This document shows positions 44,690 through 54,135 of a stretch of 64,000 nucleotides of DNA, in pieces. Location of the stretch: NCBI RefSeq assembly GCF_011634775.1, contig NZ_JAALXT010000005.1:1-64000 (forward strand), written 5' to 3'. The notes below the pieces were generated by a model that was not told the origin of the DNA, did no database searches, and saw only the letters and a program-made list of their open reading frames with translations. The first letter of the stretch is position 1. Each line of letters opens with the position of its first letter. Made by a program: the position numbers and the translations under genes. This DNA comes from Thalassoroseus pseudoceratinae (GTDB lineage: Bacteria > Planctomycetota > Planctomycetia > Planctomycetales > Planctomycetaceae).

Positions 44690-47149
44690 CTACATCTTCG
44701 GCTGCGGAGCCAACAGCGGTCGCGCTCGGTTGTTGTCGTCGATGGCCCAGGGCACCCAGGCAAACGCGACTTGCTCGATTTCAATTTCCGACTTGCGAGG
44801 TTTGACTTCCTTGCGTTCCAGTTCCAACCGGTGAATGTCGTATTCCTGTTGCAGCTTGTGAATTGCGTCGTCGGACTCCGCTTGCAACGCTTTCAGTTCA
44901 GTCTGCAATTCCTCAACTTTCGCCTCGGCTTCGGCGATATCACTACGCTGATCAGCGGCCCGACCAACAGAACGGATGCTGCTCGTTGTTTTGGTCACGT
45001 TCGATCGGCTCTTCAGTTTCCGACCGAACAACGCGCCGAGAATCGTGGAGCCGATGGACAGCACGCTGCTACTGCGAGCACGTTCGTACTGTTCCGTTTC
45101 CCGTTTGACAGCACGCTCGGCAGTGTCGATGCGTTTTTCGATGGTCGCCAGTTTTGAAGAATACTTTTGTCGAAGTTTCTCGACTTCCAAATCGCGTTTC
45201 TCTCGCGCGGCTTGCGTGAGTCGAATTCGGAAATCCCGTTCGGACTCTCCCGCTTCGGAATAGGTTTTCAGCTCCGAACACTTCCAGACGATTTCGCGGA
45301 CGGAATCGTAAGCGAAGTCCTTTAGGTCTTTCGTCCACGATTTGTAGTTGTCGGCTTTGAGCAATTCCGCCGGGATGGTTTCGAATTCGGCTTCCGGTTC
45401 CGGTTCGCGGCGTTCTTGGATAGCCGCCGGGGAGTAACTCTCAGCGGACTCCCAAGGAGGATTCGTCATGTCTTCATCGGCCAACGCCATCCACACATCG
45501 TCACGCCATTCGTCCACGCCGTAAGTTTTGTAGACGAAGTGAAGTCTCAACCGCCCAATCACCGCAGGGCGATAAAGGCGTGTTTCGTGAGTCGCAGGAT
45601 TCTTCTCGGCTTCCAGTACCACCTCTTTGACGGTCGGCGGTATGAGCGGTCGCGTGGTGGAATCGTCGCTGGCGGGGGATTCGGGCTGTGCGGTGCGGGG
45701 GTGAATTTCACGTGATTGCGACGGCGATGGTTCCGATTCGTCAACCGGTGTTAACTTGCGAATTTGATCGCGAGTCAGCGGTCCTCGCAGATACGATAGC
45801 ACCCAGCGAGTTTGAAACAGCACGGGGGCATCGTCATGCACGTTGTTCATCAGAAAGACACGTTGATTCAGCCCCGACAGAAGCGAATCCATTTCGCTGC
45901 GATCGAACGCTTTTCCCGCCTGCGTGCTGGCCCCTTCCAAACCATCGAGCACACGTTGCTTGTCGCGATCGGTTTGCAATCGCCCCAGAAACCACGTCCC
46001 GGTATTTGAGAGCCCTTTGTAATCCAAGTCGGCCGGATTCTGCGTGGAGAGCACAATTCCTAGTCCGTACGCTCGCGCCTGTTTCAAGAGCGTCAACATA
46101 GGCCCTTTGCTGGGCGGCTTGGCGACCGGTGGGAAGTAGCCGAAAATTTCGTCCATGTAGAACATTGCCCGCAGACTCGACGTTCCTGGTTGCGTTCGAA
46201 CCCACGCAAGCAATTGGTTGAGCAGAATCGTCACGAAGAACATTCGCTCCGAATCGCCCATGTGCGAGATGGAAATGATCGATAGTTTCGGTCGACCGTC
46301 AGCAGTGTAGAGCAAACTTTTGATATCGAGTGGTTCCCCCTGCATCCAACCGGCGAATGTGGGCGACGCGAGCAAGTTGTTCAATCGCATCGCCAGTGCC
46401 GTGCGATCCTTTGCTGGGAAGAACGTGTCCAAATCGAACACGCCGACGGTCTCAAACGGGGGAGCTTGAATTCCTCGAATCAAATCCGGAATGTCGAGAC
46501 CTTTGCCAGCTCGCCACGCGTGATCGATCAAGTTCGCGATGAGGATGTGTTCGCGACTTTGGATCGGATCGGCTTTGATTCCCAACAATGCGAGCAAACC
46601 GGACGTGGTGGCGGAGATTTGTTCGCGGAAGGTTTCTTGGTCCTCGCGGACTTCCGGCGGCGGTGGCTCCAACGATTGCAACACCGTCAGCGGCCGCCCC
46701 GAATCGCTGCCGGGGGTATAGATGACACGCTCGGCGGAATCCTCGTACAACCCGATTCGTTCCGGTGGCTGATGCCAACTGGCGAGCCCCTCTTTCCAGG
46801 TCTTCGCCACCTTGGCGGCGTACTGGTCGGGGTTCATGCCTTTCCGGGTGGCTTCGCCTTCGTCGATCCACGGACGAAATTCCGCGGCGGACAAGTCTGG
46901 AAAAGTCAGCAGCAAATTGCCCAAGTCGCCCTTGGGATCAATCGCGATCGCAGGAATGCCATCAATCGCGGCTTCTTCTAAGAGAGCCACTCCCAACCCG
47001 GTCTTGCCGCTGCCAGTCATGCCGACAATGACACCATGAGTGGTCAGATCTTTGGAATCATACAGCAACAATTCGTCGCGGGTCTGGCGAGATTCCTGAT
47101 CGTACAAGCGTCCCATGTAGAACGCCCCGAGCTTTTCATAATCTTGCAC
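44690..47149 (-). CDS. HerA-like ATP-binding protein with C-terminal coiled coil
   Basis: 819 residues. Walker A is GMTGSGKTGLG (about residue 43), then AIDPKGDLGNLL. The Walker B-like segment is MFYMDEIFGYFP, and LSTQNPADLDYKGLSNTGTWFLGRLQT is the sensor region of HerA/FtsK ATPases. From about residue 590 a coiled coil (KLRQKYSSKLATIEKRI and beyond) surrounds a short hydrophobic stretch (SVLSIGSTILGALFG). The last part is VAFAWVPWAID. Related proteins are annotated DUF87/helicase HerA-like; the substrate is unknown. Confidence 0.85.
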   Translation of the reverse strand: MQDYEKLGAFYMGRLYDQESRQTRDELLLYDSKDLTTHGVIVGMTGSGKTGLGVALLEEAAIDGIPAIAIDPKGDLGNLLLTFPDLSAAEFRPWIDEGEATRKGMNPDQYAAKVAKTWKEGLASWHQPPERIGLYEDSAERVIYTPGSDSGRPLTVLQSLEPPPPEVREDQETFREQISATTSGLLALLGIKADPIQSREHILIANLIDHAWRAGKGLDIPDLIRGIQAPPFETVGVFDLDTFFPAKDRTALAMRLNNLLASPTFAGWMQGEPLDIKSLLYTADGRPKLSIISISHMGDSERMFFVTILLNQLLAWVRTQPGTSSLRAMFYMDEIFGYFPPVAKPPSKGPMLTLLKQARAYGLGIVLSTQNPADLDYKGLSNTGTWFLGRLQTDRDKQRVLDGLEGASTQAGKAFDRSEMDSLLSGLNQRVFLMNNVHDDAPVLFQTRWVLSYLRGPLTRDQIRKLTPVDESEPSPSQSREIHPRTAQPESPASDDSTTRPLIPPTVKEVVLEAEKNPATHETRLYRPAVIGRLRLHFVYKTYGVDEWRDDVWMALADEDMTNPPWESAESYSPAAIQERREPEPEAEFETIPAELLKADNYKSWTKDLKDFAYDSVREIVWKCSELKTYSEAGESERDFRIRLTQAAREKRDLEVEKLRQKYSSKLATIEKRIDTAERAVKRETEQYERARSSSVLSIGSTILGALFGRKLKSRSNVTKTTSSIRSVGRAADQRSDIAEAEAKVEELQTELKALQAESDDAIHKLQQEYDIHRLELERKEVKPRKSEIEIEQVAFAWVPWAIDDNNRARPLLAPQPKM

Positions 47150-47287
47150 GTATCCACTCTCCCGGTTTCGTCATGGTTCGCGAACAATGTACGCGAACAT
47201 GCCACCCAGGTCGACCGTTCGTAACAATCGAATACGAAGTTCCCGCGGAATCTCAGAGCAATCCGATCTGTAGAATTGCGAGCCGTT

Positions 47288-47704
47288 TTAGCCCGCCCTC
47301 AGAATCTCTTGAACGGTGGGCAGCCACCAATCAAAGACCCAATTTTGATCCAACGGCAAGACCCGATGATAGGCCCAGCCATTCAAGTCGAACTCACCAG
47401 TCATCCATGCGGCGCGTTCCGCATTGCTGGTGTGAATGATGACGGGGCGGATGTGAGGCTGAGAAGTCAACCATTGGACCACAGAATATCCATCTCCCGG
47501 ATCAGGCATTCCGTCTGCAGGAATAAGATCGTGATCCAAAGAAATCAGCTTCGCGTTCTGCACCAATTCCGAGGCTTCGGCAATCATTCGATGAGCATCT
47601 GCCCAAACTTGCAACGCGGGTGGATTCCGTAATGTTGTTAGGGCCGCCTCGAATTGGGCGATTCGCTCTGGATCGTCTTCAAGCATGAGCAACATGGAAG
47701 TCAT
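47288..47704 (-). CDS. cREC-type receiver-like protein (cyclic-phosphate processing receiver)
   Basis: 138 residues. MLLMLEDDPERIAQFEAAL, LISLDHDL, GDGYSVVQWL and IIHTSNAERA follow the receiver-like order of strands with conserved Asp, His and Ser/Asn of the cREC family. The family is predicted, not proven, to handle 2',3'-cyclic phosphates on RNA. It lacks the usual phospho-acceptor pattern of two-component receivers, so a signalling role is less likely. It lies between argF and the HerA-like gene. Confidence 0.75.
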   Translation of the reverse strand: MTSMLLMLEDDPERIAQFEAALTTLRNPPALQVWADAHRMIAEASELVQNAKLISLDHDLIPADGMPDPGDGYSVVQWLTSQPHIRPVIIHTSNAERAAWMTGEFDLNGWAYHRVLPLDQNWVFDWWLPTVQEILRAG

Positions 47705-47771
47705 GCATTCGTTTCGACCATGTAGCCATGTCCGAATTGCTGGGCAGTCCCGACATGGCTCGCAGTGCCAT

Positions 47772-48698
47772 TTACTTCTGATCCGCCTTTGTCAGCAACC
47801 ACACCAACAAACCTTTCGCCAGGTGCATGCGGTTTTCGGCTTGCGTGAATGCGAGGCTTTGCGGGCCGTCGATCACTTCATCAGTGACTTCCTCGCCACG
47901 GTGGGCGGGCAGGTCGTGCATGAACTTTGCATCCGACGGTGCAAGCGCCATCAGTTGCTGATTGACCTGGAACGGTCGGAAGACTTCCTGGCGAGCCTTC
48001 GACTCTTCTTCTTGCCCCATGCTTGCCCAAACGTCCGTGTAGACAACACTCGCCGTCTTGACGGCTTCAGCGACGTCGTTGGTAACGGTCAAATCGGCTT
48101 TGGGGTGTTGATCCCGAAGGTGATTCAGGAACGCCGGATCAAGCTCGTAGTCCGCAGGTGACGCAAACGTCATCGGCATCCCGAGCATCGAAGTGGCAAT
48201 CGCCAGCGATGCCGCGATGTTATTGCCATCGCCGACATACACAATTCGCACGCCGTCGAGTGTGCCAAACGATTCCTGAATCGTCAGCAAATCGGTCAGC
48301 GCTTGGCATGGGTGGCGATCATCGGAAAGAGCGTTGATCACCGGACACTTCGACCAATCCGCAAATTCCTCAATCAAGGTTTGCGAAAATGTCCGCAGGG
48401 CGATGGCGTCGGAATAGGAACTGAGAACGCGAGCCACGTCCGCCAAGCTTTCGCGACCGTTCAAGCCGGCTTCTTTCGCGGACAGAAAAATTCCGCGTCC
48501 GCCAAGTTGCGTCATGCCAGCTTCGAAACTCACGCGGGTTCGCAATGAGGGTTTCTCAAAAACCAACGACAACACGCGACCGGCCAAGCGGTCGGAGCGT
48601 TTACCGTTTTTCACTTCGGATTTGATTTCACCAGAGAGGGTGAGAATGTCTCGAATGTCGTCAGCACTCAGGTCGTGCAAGCTGCGAAGGTGTTGCAT
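47772..48698 (-). CDS. argF: Ornithine carbamoyltransferase
   Basis: About 308 residues from ATG 48698 (MQHLRSLHDLSADD); a longer frame exists upstream. Motifs are PSLRTRVSFEAGM for carbamoyl phosphate (STRTR in most homologues), HPCQAL, and VWASMG, the SMG loop of ornithine enzymes. FMHDLPAHRGEEV stands where HCLP is usual. It makes citrulline in arginine synthesis. The Cys-to-Asp change in the last motif is worth noting. Confidence 0.92.
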   Translation of the reverse strand: MQHLRSLHDLSADDIRDILTLSGEIKSEVKNGKRSDRLAGRVLSLVFEKPSLRTRVSFEAGMTQLGGRGIFLSAKEAGLNGRESLADVARVLSSYSDAIALRTFSQTLIEEFADWSKCPVINALSDDRHPCQALTDLLTIQESFGTLDGVRIVYVGDGNNIAASLAIATSMLGMPMTFASPADYELDPAFLNHLRDQHPKADLTVTNDVAEAVKTASVVYTDVWASMGQEEESKARQEVFRPFQVNQQLMALAPSDAKFMHDLPAHRGEEVTDEVIDGPQSLAFTQAENRMHLAKGLLVWLLTKADQK

Positions 48699-48832
48699 AT
48701 TTGAATCGTCTGAAGTCTGCGGCGAATGCCGGGTTGAATTCACCAAACCTCTATTCTAAAGGGACAACCATCCGAACGCACGTCCCCGGTGATGAAGATT
48801 TCTTCCAATTTTGGAGACTCTTTGGAACCAAA

Positions 48833-50044
48833 TCACGGTGTTTTTGAGGGTTCACGAATTTGTTTCTGAACGATTTTCGCCATCTGGTCGCAAGCGGACT
48901 CCGTCAAAGCGGGATAAAGTGGCAGATAGACAAGGCGTTCGAGTAACTGACGCGAAACGGCAGGATCGAGTTCGGGTCGATCTTTCGGAGTATTGACGAC
49001 ACACAAACTCTCTCCTTGAGTAGTATCAAACCCTGCGTCTCGAAGACTCTCAATCAAACTTTGGGGATCGGACGGACTCAATGGAAACACCCAGAAACAG
49101 TGCTCGGGAACGGCACCGCCGGGGCAGGGGACATCGGTCGCAAGTTGCTGATAAATCCGCCGCCCCAATGATGCCTGACGTTCGATGCGATCGACCGGCG
49201 GCCGCTGAATCCGTCGTTTCAGCAATCCCAGCAGGGGTGCCGACGGTTGGGAGCGAAAGCGTTCGATCGGGGCGGCCGTGCCGAATCCTTTGACGGATTT
49301 GTTAAGGATGGCGTTGTAGTCTCGTCCGATCATTCGGCAACCCTGCACGAACAATCCGTAACACGGACGCAAGGAGATGAACTTCAATGCCGCGTACTTC
49401 ACAAGACGCTGGGCGAACTTTGCACGCGATTGCACGGCGTATTCCGCTTGCCGTTTCCGCATGGCATTGCGAATTGTTTCGTCGGCAATTTGCACCACAG
49501 CACCGCCGAGCGCGGTCGCGGTTTTGATCGTTCCAAAACTGAATAGCACGGCGTCGCTGTCGGCATGCCCACGAAAACTGGGGCCGATGTAGGCTTGGGC
49601 ACAGTCTTCGACGAACATCAAGTTATGAGCGTGTGCAGCGGCGATGAGGTCACTCAAATCGTTCCGAGTGCCGAACAGGTGTGCGACCAGCACGATCCGT
49701 GTTCGCTCGGAAAGTCCACGTTCAAACGATTCGACCGTCGGCACGAGAGTATTCGGATCAAGATCGAGCGGCACCGGCACCAGCCCGTGTGCTTCGACGA
49801 TCCGAGCCATATCCGGAATCGTCAACGCCGACATTAAGACTTCGCTGCCCGGCGGTAAATTCAACGTTGAGAGAAACAAATCCCAACCGCTACGCACCGA
49901 CAAGCACACGAGCGATTCTCGATCCGTCGACCACGCCTGTTCGATGGCTTGGTGTTGATGCTCTCGGTTCCAACGCAAGCCGCTCCCGAGCAAACCGGCG
50001 GCGAAATCGGTCCAACCAATGTCGAGGCGTTTACGAGACCACAC
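48833..50044 (-). CDS. DegT/DnrJ/EryC1-type PLP aminotransferase
   Basis: 403 residues. RSGWDLFLSTLNLPPGSEVLM and IPDMARIVEAHGLVPVPLDLD match the fold start. FVEDCAQAY holds the PLP Asp. SFGTIKTATALGG carries the Lys that forms the aldimine (about residue 174). The family usually transfers an amino group to a keto-sugar for surface polysaccharides. No sugar-nucleotide gene adjoins it. The pfkB-family gene begins upstream on the same strand. Confidence 0.85.
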   Translation of the reverse strand: MWSRKRLDIGWTDFAAGLLGSGLRWNREHQHQAIEQAWSTDRESLVCLSVRSGWDLFLSTLNLPPGSEVLMSALTIPDMARIVEAHGLVPVPLDLDPNTLVPTVESFERGLSERTRIVLVAHLFGTRNDLSDLIAAAHAHNLMFVEDCAQAYIGPSFRGHADSDAVLFSFGTIKTATALGGAVVQIADETIRNAMRKRQAEYAVQSRAKFAQRLVKYAALKFISLRPCYGLFVQGCRMIGRDYNAILNKSVKGFGTAAPIERFRSQPSAPLLGLLKRRIQRPPVDRIERQASLGRRIYQQLATDVPCPGGAVPEHCFWVFPLSPSDPQSLIESLRDAGFDTTQGESLCVVNTPKDRPELDPAVSRQLLERLVYLPLYPALTESACDQMAKIVQKQIREPSKTP

Positions 50045-50107
50045 GGGCGAACTCTTGATGTCAATTCGAAGGGGAATGGAAGGCGACGGCTGAAAGCGGG
50101 CGACAGA

Positions 50108-51040
50108 TCAGCCGGAATGAAATTGCGATTTCAAAGCGGCATATTCTTCGCGGAGTGACGGCATCGCACCTTGGTGTGTCGCAACGAGTCCACCGACCGC
50201 ATTCGCGAACCCGGCGGATTCTTCCAATGTCCAGCCGGCCAACTGCGTTGTGATCAACGCCGCGGTGAAGGAATCGCCCGCCCCAACGGAGTCCGACACG
50301 TTCACCGGTTGCCCCGACACAATGGCGGTTTGTTCGCCCGAAACCACAACACATCCGCGTTCGCCTCGCGTGATGCACGCCAACCGTAGACGATGAATTT
50401 CACAGACCCGTTTGGCGAATTCGGCGAGTCGGTTTCCGTCCTCGGTGTCAGGCGAACCGATCTCGAGAATCGCTCCCAGTACGGCGGCTTCGTGCTCGTT
50501 GAGTTTCACCGCACTGGCCAAGTCCAACGATTGGCGAATCCATTCGTGTCGGTAGTAATCTTGTCGCAAGTTGACGTCGTATACTCGCAGACAATCCCAC
50601 TTCGTTGCGGCGAGGGAATCATAAATTGTTTGTCGCGTTACTTCCGATCGCTGCGCGAGTGTTCCAAAGCAGACGGCATCAGCGGTCCGCATTAATTCGC
50701 GGAGTTGAACGGTCGGTTCCAGAAAATCCCACGCGACATTTTCGTGGATGATGAAATCCGGATGGCCGGGCAAACTTTCGTCAACGGTGGCCCAACCGGT
50801 GGCATGGTTTTCATCACGCTGCAGCCAATCGGTCGTCAGACCTTGTTCGCTCAAATACGTGGCGAACTCATTGCCGAGTTCATCGGCGCCGATTCTCGAA
50901 GCAACCACGCCTCGGGCACCAAGTTGGTCGGCATGAAACGCCATGTTCGCGGGCGCTCCGCCCGGTCGCCGGAAATCGTTGAAACAGTCCCAGAGAACTT
51001 CTCCCAACCCAACCACAACCGATTTATTATCCGATGACAT
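50108..51040 (-). CDS. PfkB-family carbohydrate kinase (fructokinase-like)
   Basis: 310 residues. GGAPANMAFHADQLGA (substrate side), NEHEAA and the ATP/anion-hole motif DSVGAGDSFTAALI are typical of PfkB/ribokinase enzymes. It phosphorylates a sugar, probably fructose. Co-directional with the aminotransferase gene, separated by 63 bases. Confidence 0.9.
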   Translation of the reverse strand: MSSDNKSVVVGLGEVLWDCFNDFRRPGGAPANMAFHADQLGARGVVASRIGADELGNEFATYLSEQGLTTDWLQRDENHATGWATVDESLPGHPDFIIHENVAWDFLEPTVQLRELMRTADAVCFGTLAQRSEVTRQTIYDSLAATKWDCLRVYDVNLRQDYYRHEWIRQSLDLASAVKLNEHEAAVLGAILEIGSPDTEDGNRLAEFAKRVCEIHRLRLACITRGERGCVVVSGEQTAIVSGQPVNVSDSVGAGDSFTAALITTQLAGWTLEESAGFANAVGGLVATHQGAMPSLREEYAALKSQFHSG

Positions 51041-51150
51041 AACTACACATCCTGATCATCATTCAGTTCACGATGCTGTAGGATATCAAGAGTCGCTCGC
51101 CCGCGATACACTTGCGACCGATCGACATGGGATAACGAAAGGAGTTCGAC

Positions 51151-52524
51151 GTGAAACGAGTTTGGTTCTTAGGATTGCTGGTTGTTTCGTTCCTGTTGAC
51201 CGATGACGTGGCTGCGGTTGAGCCGTGTGAGATTCAGGTCATCGACGCCGAGACCAATTGGCCGGTGCCGCTGGTGGAATTACGAACGAACCACAACGTG
51301 CGATTCGTTTCCGACAACGCCGGACGGATCGCGTTCGACTTGCCGGAATTGATGGGCGTACCAACGTGGTTCACCATTGAAGGGCACGGCTACGGTGTTC
51401 CGAAAGACGGCTTCGGTTATCGGGGTGTGCGACTCGTTCCCGAACCGGGTGAGAAACGGACCGTCAAAGTTCATCGCGAGTTGCCCGCCAAGCGATTGGG
51501 ACGCATCACCGGTGCCGGTTTGTTCGCGGAGAGCCAAAAACTTGGTCTAGAACCAAACTGGACCGAACAGAAAATCCTTGGCTGCGACAGCGTTCAAAAC
51601 GCGGTTCACGACGGGAAACTCTTTTGGGCCTGGGGCGATACCATTTTGCCTGGTTATCCGCTCGGTCGTTTTCACATGATTGGTGCGACGACGGCATTGC
51701 AGCCACTCCCGAAATTCGAACCACCGATTCGGCTGCGTTTCGATTACGTCACCGACGCCACAGACACACCTCGCAACATTGCGGAGATGCCCGGCAGCGG
51801 TCCGACGTGGCTTTGGGGATTCGTCAGTTTGCCGGATCAAAATGGGCGTCACCGACTTGTGGCGGCTTACGAAAAAATCCGTCCGCCGCTCACGGCTTAT
51901 GAAAAAGGTTTGTGCGTCTGGAATGAGGATTCAAAACGGTTCGAGAAACTCAAAACCATCTGGACGAAATCCGAAGACTCTCCCGATTCGCCAACCTTGC
52001 CGACGGGCCATCCGGTGTTTTGGACGGATGAGAACGGCCAACGATGGGTTCTGTTTGGCGATCCGTTTCCATCGCTCCGATGTCCTGCCACCTTTGAAGC
52101 CTGGACGGACTCGAAAACATGGCAAACACTCACACCGCAAAGCGACGTTCCGGCTCGGCACGGGAGCCATTCCGTGAAACCACATCGCGGGGCGATCGCC
52201 TGGAGCGAATACCGGCAAAAGTGGGTTACGGTTTTCACGCAGTATGGCGGTAAGAAATCGTTCCTAGGAGAAATTTGGTATGCCGAGGCCGACGCACCGA
52301 CCGGTCCTTGGGGCGATGCCATTCAAGTCGTCACGCATCACAATTACACGTTTTACAACCCACAACTCCATGCGGGCATGACAGCCGACGCCTCGCCGAT
52401 TTTGTTGTTCGAAGCGACCTACACAAAAGAATTCTCGAAAACGTCATCCCCAACGCCGCGACACAATTACAATCAAATTCTGTACCGGTTGGACTTGGAT
52501 GAACTCGATGCGACCGCCGAATGA
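51151..52524 (+). CDS. Secreted protein, probable five-bladed propeller (DUF4185-like)
   Basis: 457 residues with a signal peptide (to about 23). The N-terminal part (about 25-110) looks like a carboxypeptidase-regulatory beta-sandwich. From about 125 the segments NAVHDGKLFWAWGDTI, WLWGFVSLPDQNGRHRLV and WVLFGDPFPSLRC resemble DUF4185/glycoside-hydrolase-43-like propellers. No catalytic pair is confidently assigned, so carbohydrate binding or hydrolysis is inference. Confidence 0.6.
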   Translation: MKRVWFLGLLVVSFLLTDDVAAVEPCEIQVIDAETNWPVPLVELRTNHNVRFVSDNAGRIAFDLPELMGVPTWFTIEGHGYGVPKDGFGYRGVRLVPEPGEKRTVKVHRELPAKRLGRITGAGLFAESQKLGLEPNWTEQKILGCDSVQNAVHDGKLFWAWGDTILPGYPLGRFHMIGATTALQPLPKFEPPIRLRFDYVTDATDTPRNIAEMPGSGPTWLWGFVSLPDQNGRHRLVAAYEKIRPPLTAYEKGLCVWNEDSKRFEKLKTIWTKSEDSPDSPTLPTGHPVFWTDENGQRWVLFGDPFPSLRCPATFEAWTDSKTWQTLTPQSDVPARHGSHSVKPHRGAIAWSEYRQKWVTVFTQYGGKKSFLGEIWYAEADAPTGPWGDAIQVVTHHNYTFYNPQLHAGMTADASPILLFEATYTKEFSKTSSPTPRHNYNQILYRLDLDELDATAE

Positions 52525-52629
52525 GTGTATGTGCCAAGCTCGACTTGTGGAAATTCGGGGAGTCGCCGCCTATGATACCACTCCAGTCTCAACCGCATTT
52601 CCGTCGAATCTGTTGCAAGTGGAGCCGTC

Positions 52630-54060
52630 ATGGTTCGTTGCTGTGTTTCTCAGATGTGTGGGCGGTTCACCTTCACATCCACCAGTTTCCTGACGATCAC
52701 CATTCTCCTGACGGCATGTGGATGTGAGTCCCCCGATGGACCCCCAAAAATGCCGGCACCGAAAGTCACGGTGGCGACGCCCTTGGTGCAGCAGGTTGTG
52801 GAGTGGGACCGCTACACAGGCCGGTTAGCGGCTATTGATGAAGTGGAAGTTCGCGCCCGCGTCACGGGATATCTTAAGAGCGTCAACTTCGATGAGGGTG
52901 CGGATGTCGAACGCGGCCAATTGCTGTTCGTGATTGATCCGCGACCGTTTGAGGCGGAACTCACGCAGGCCGAAGCGGCTCTGAAAGAAGCGGAAGCGAA
53001 AGTCGAGGAAAGCCAGTCCAAAATCAAGGCGGCCAATGCCGGTGTTGCCGACGCGGAAGCCCGGTTGGAGTTGGCCAATCGGCAGTACCGTCGCATCTCC
53101 GAATTGAAAGCCCGCAACGCAGCCACGCAGAACGAAGCAGAAATCAGCGAAGCGGAACAACTTCAAGCCACCGCGAGCGTGGAGTCAGCGAAAGCGGAGG
53201 TGTCCGCGGCCAACGCTGGACTCGCCACCAGTGAAGCGGCCGTCAAAACCGCACAGGCGGCGGTCGAAGCGGCGAAACTCAACCTGAGCTACACCAAGAT
53301 TGTGGCACCGATCGCCGGACGAACGAGCCGACACTTTGTGACCGAGGGGAACCTCATTGACGGCGGCACGGGGCAAGCGACGTTGTTGACGACGATTGTC
53401 TCGCTCGATCCGATTCACTGTTATTTCGATGCCAACGAGCAAGCCTTCTTGAAGTACGTTCGCCTGACGGACGAACGGCGTCGGCAAAGTTCTCGGCAGG
53501 TTAAGAACCCGGTCTATTTGCAGTTGGCCGATGAGAAAGGCTATCCGCATGTGGGGCACACGGATTTTGTCGACAACCGGATCGACAAGAATACGGGCAC
53601 GATTCGCGCTCGAGCAATCTTTCCCAACGATTCGGCCGACCTCACGCCCGGATTGTTCGCCCGTCTGCGAGTGCCGGGCAGAGCCCCGTTCGAAGCCGTT
53701 CTGATTCCCGACCGCGCCATCGGCACAGATCAATCGGATCGGTTCGTGAATGTGTTGCAAAAGGACAACACAGTCAAACGGCACCCCATTGAAATCGGTT
53801 CGTATATCCACGGACTGCGGGTAGTCTCCGATGGTCTTGAGGGTGATGAGCGAATCGTGATCGACGGATTACAGCTTCTTCGTCCCGGCGTTCCGGTCGA
53901 TCCTCAACCTGGGAAAATCGAAATCACCGAAGATGACGGTCTTCCCAACACCTACGAACCCGTCCCGGAAGAAAAATGGCTGACCAAAAAGAGCAAGGAA
54001 GCGTTCCTCACCGACGATGATCCGCCGCCCTCTTCGGACGACTCCGCGACCAATGAATGA
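52630..54060 (+). CDS. RND efflux membrane-fusion lipoprotein (AcrA/MexA family)
   Basis: 476 residues. The signal ends ITILLTACGC, a lipobox. The lipoyl half (RARVTGYLKSVNFDEGADVERGQLLFVIDPRPFEAEL), a long coiled coil (about 100-210), IVAPIAGRTSRHFVTEGNLI and a beta-barrel domain (GTIRARAIFPNDSADLTPGLFARLRVPG) follow. It is the adaptor for the adjacent pump and starts the pair. Confidence 0.93.
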   Translation: MVRCCVSQMCGRFTFTSTSFLTITILLTACGCESPDGPPKMPAPKVTVATPLVQQVVEWDRYTGRLAAIDEVEVRARVTGYLKSVNFDEGADVERGQLLFVIDPRPFEAELTQAEAALKEAEAKVEESQSKIKAANAGVADAEARLELANRQYRRISELKARNAATQNEAEISEAEQLQATASVESAKAEVSAANAGLATSEAAVKTAQAAVEAAKLNLSYTKIVAPIAGRTSRHFVTEGNLIDGGTGQATLLTTIVSLDPIHCYFDANEQAFLKYVRLTDERRRQSSRQVKNPVYLQLADEKGYPHVGHTDFVDNRIDKNTGTIRARAIFPNDSADLTPGLFARLRVPGRAPFEAVLIPDRAIGTDQSDRFVNVLQKDNTVKRHPIEIGSYIHGLRVVSDGLEGDERIVIDGLQLLRPGVPVDPQPGKIEITEDDGLPNTYEPVPEEKWLTKKSKEAFLTDDDPPPSSDDSATNE

Positions 54061-54135
54061 TGCAATGAGATGGTCTTGAGTGATGTTGTGAGATGACGCT
54101 CGCCACGGACACCGGAAAACTCCCGACGGCCCAAC

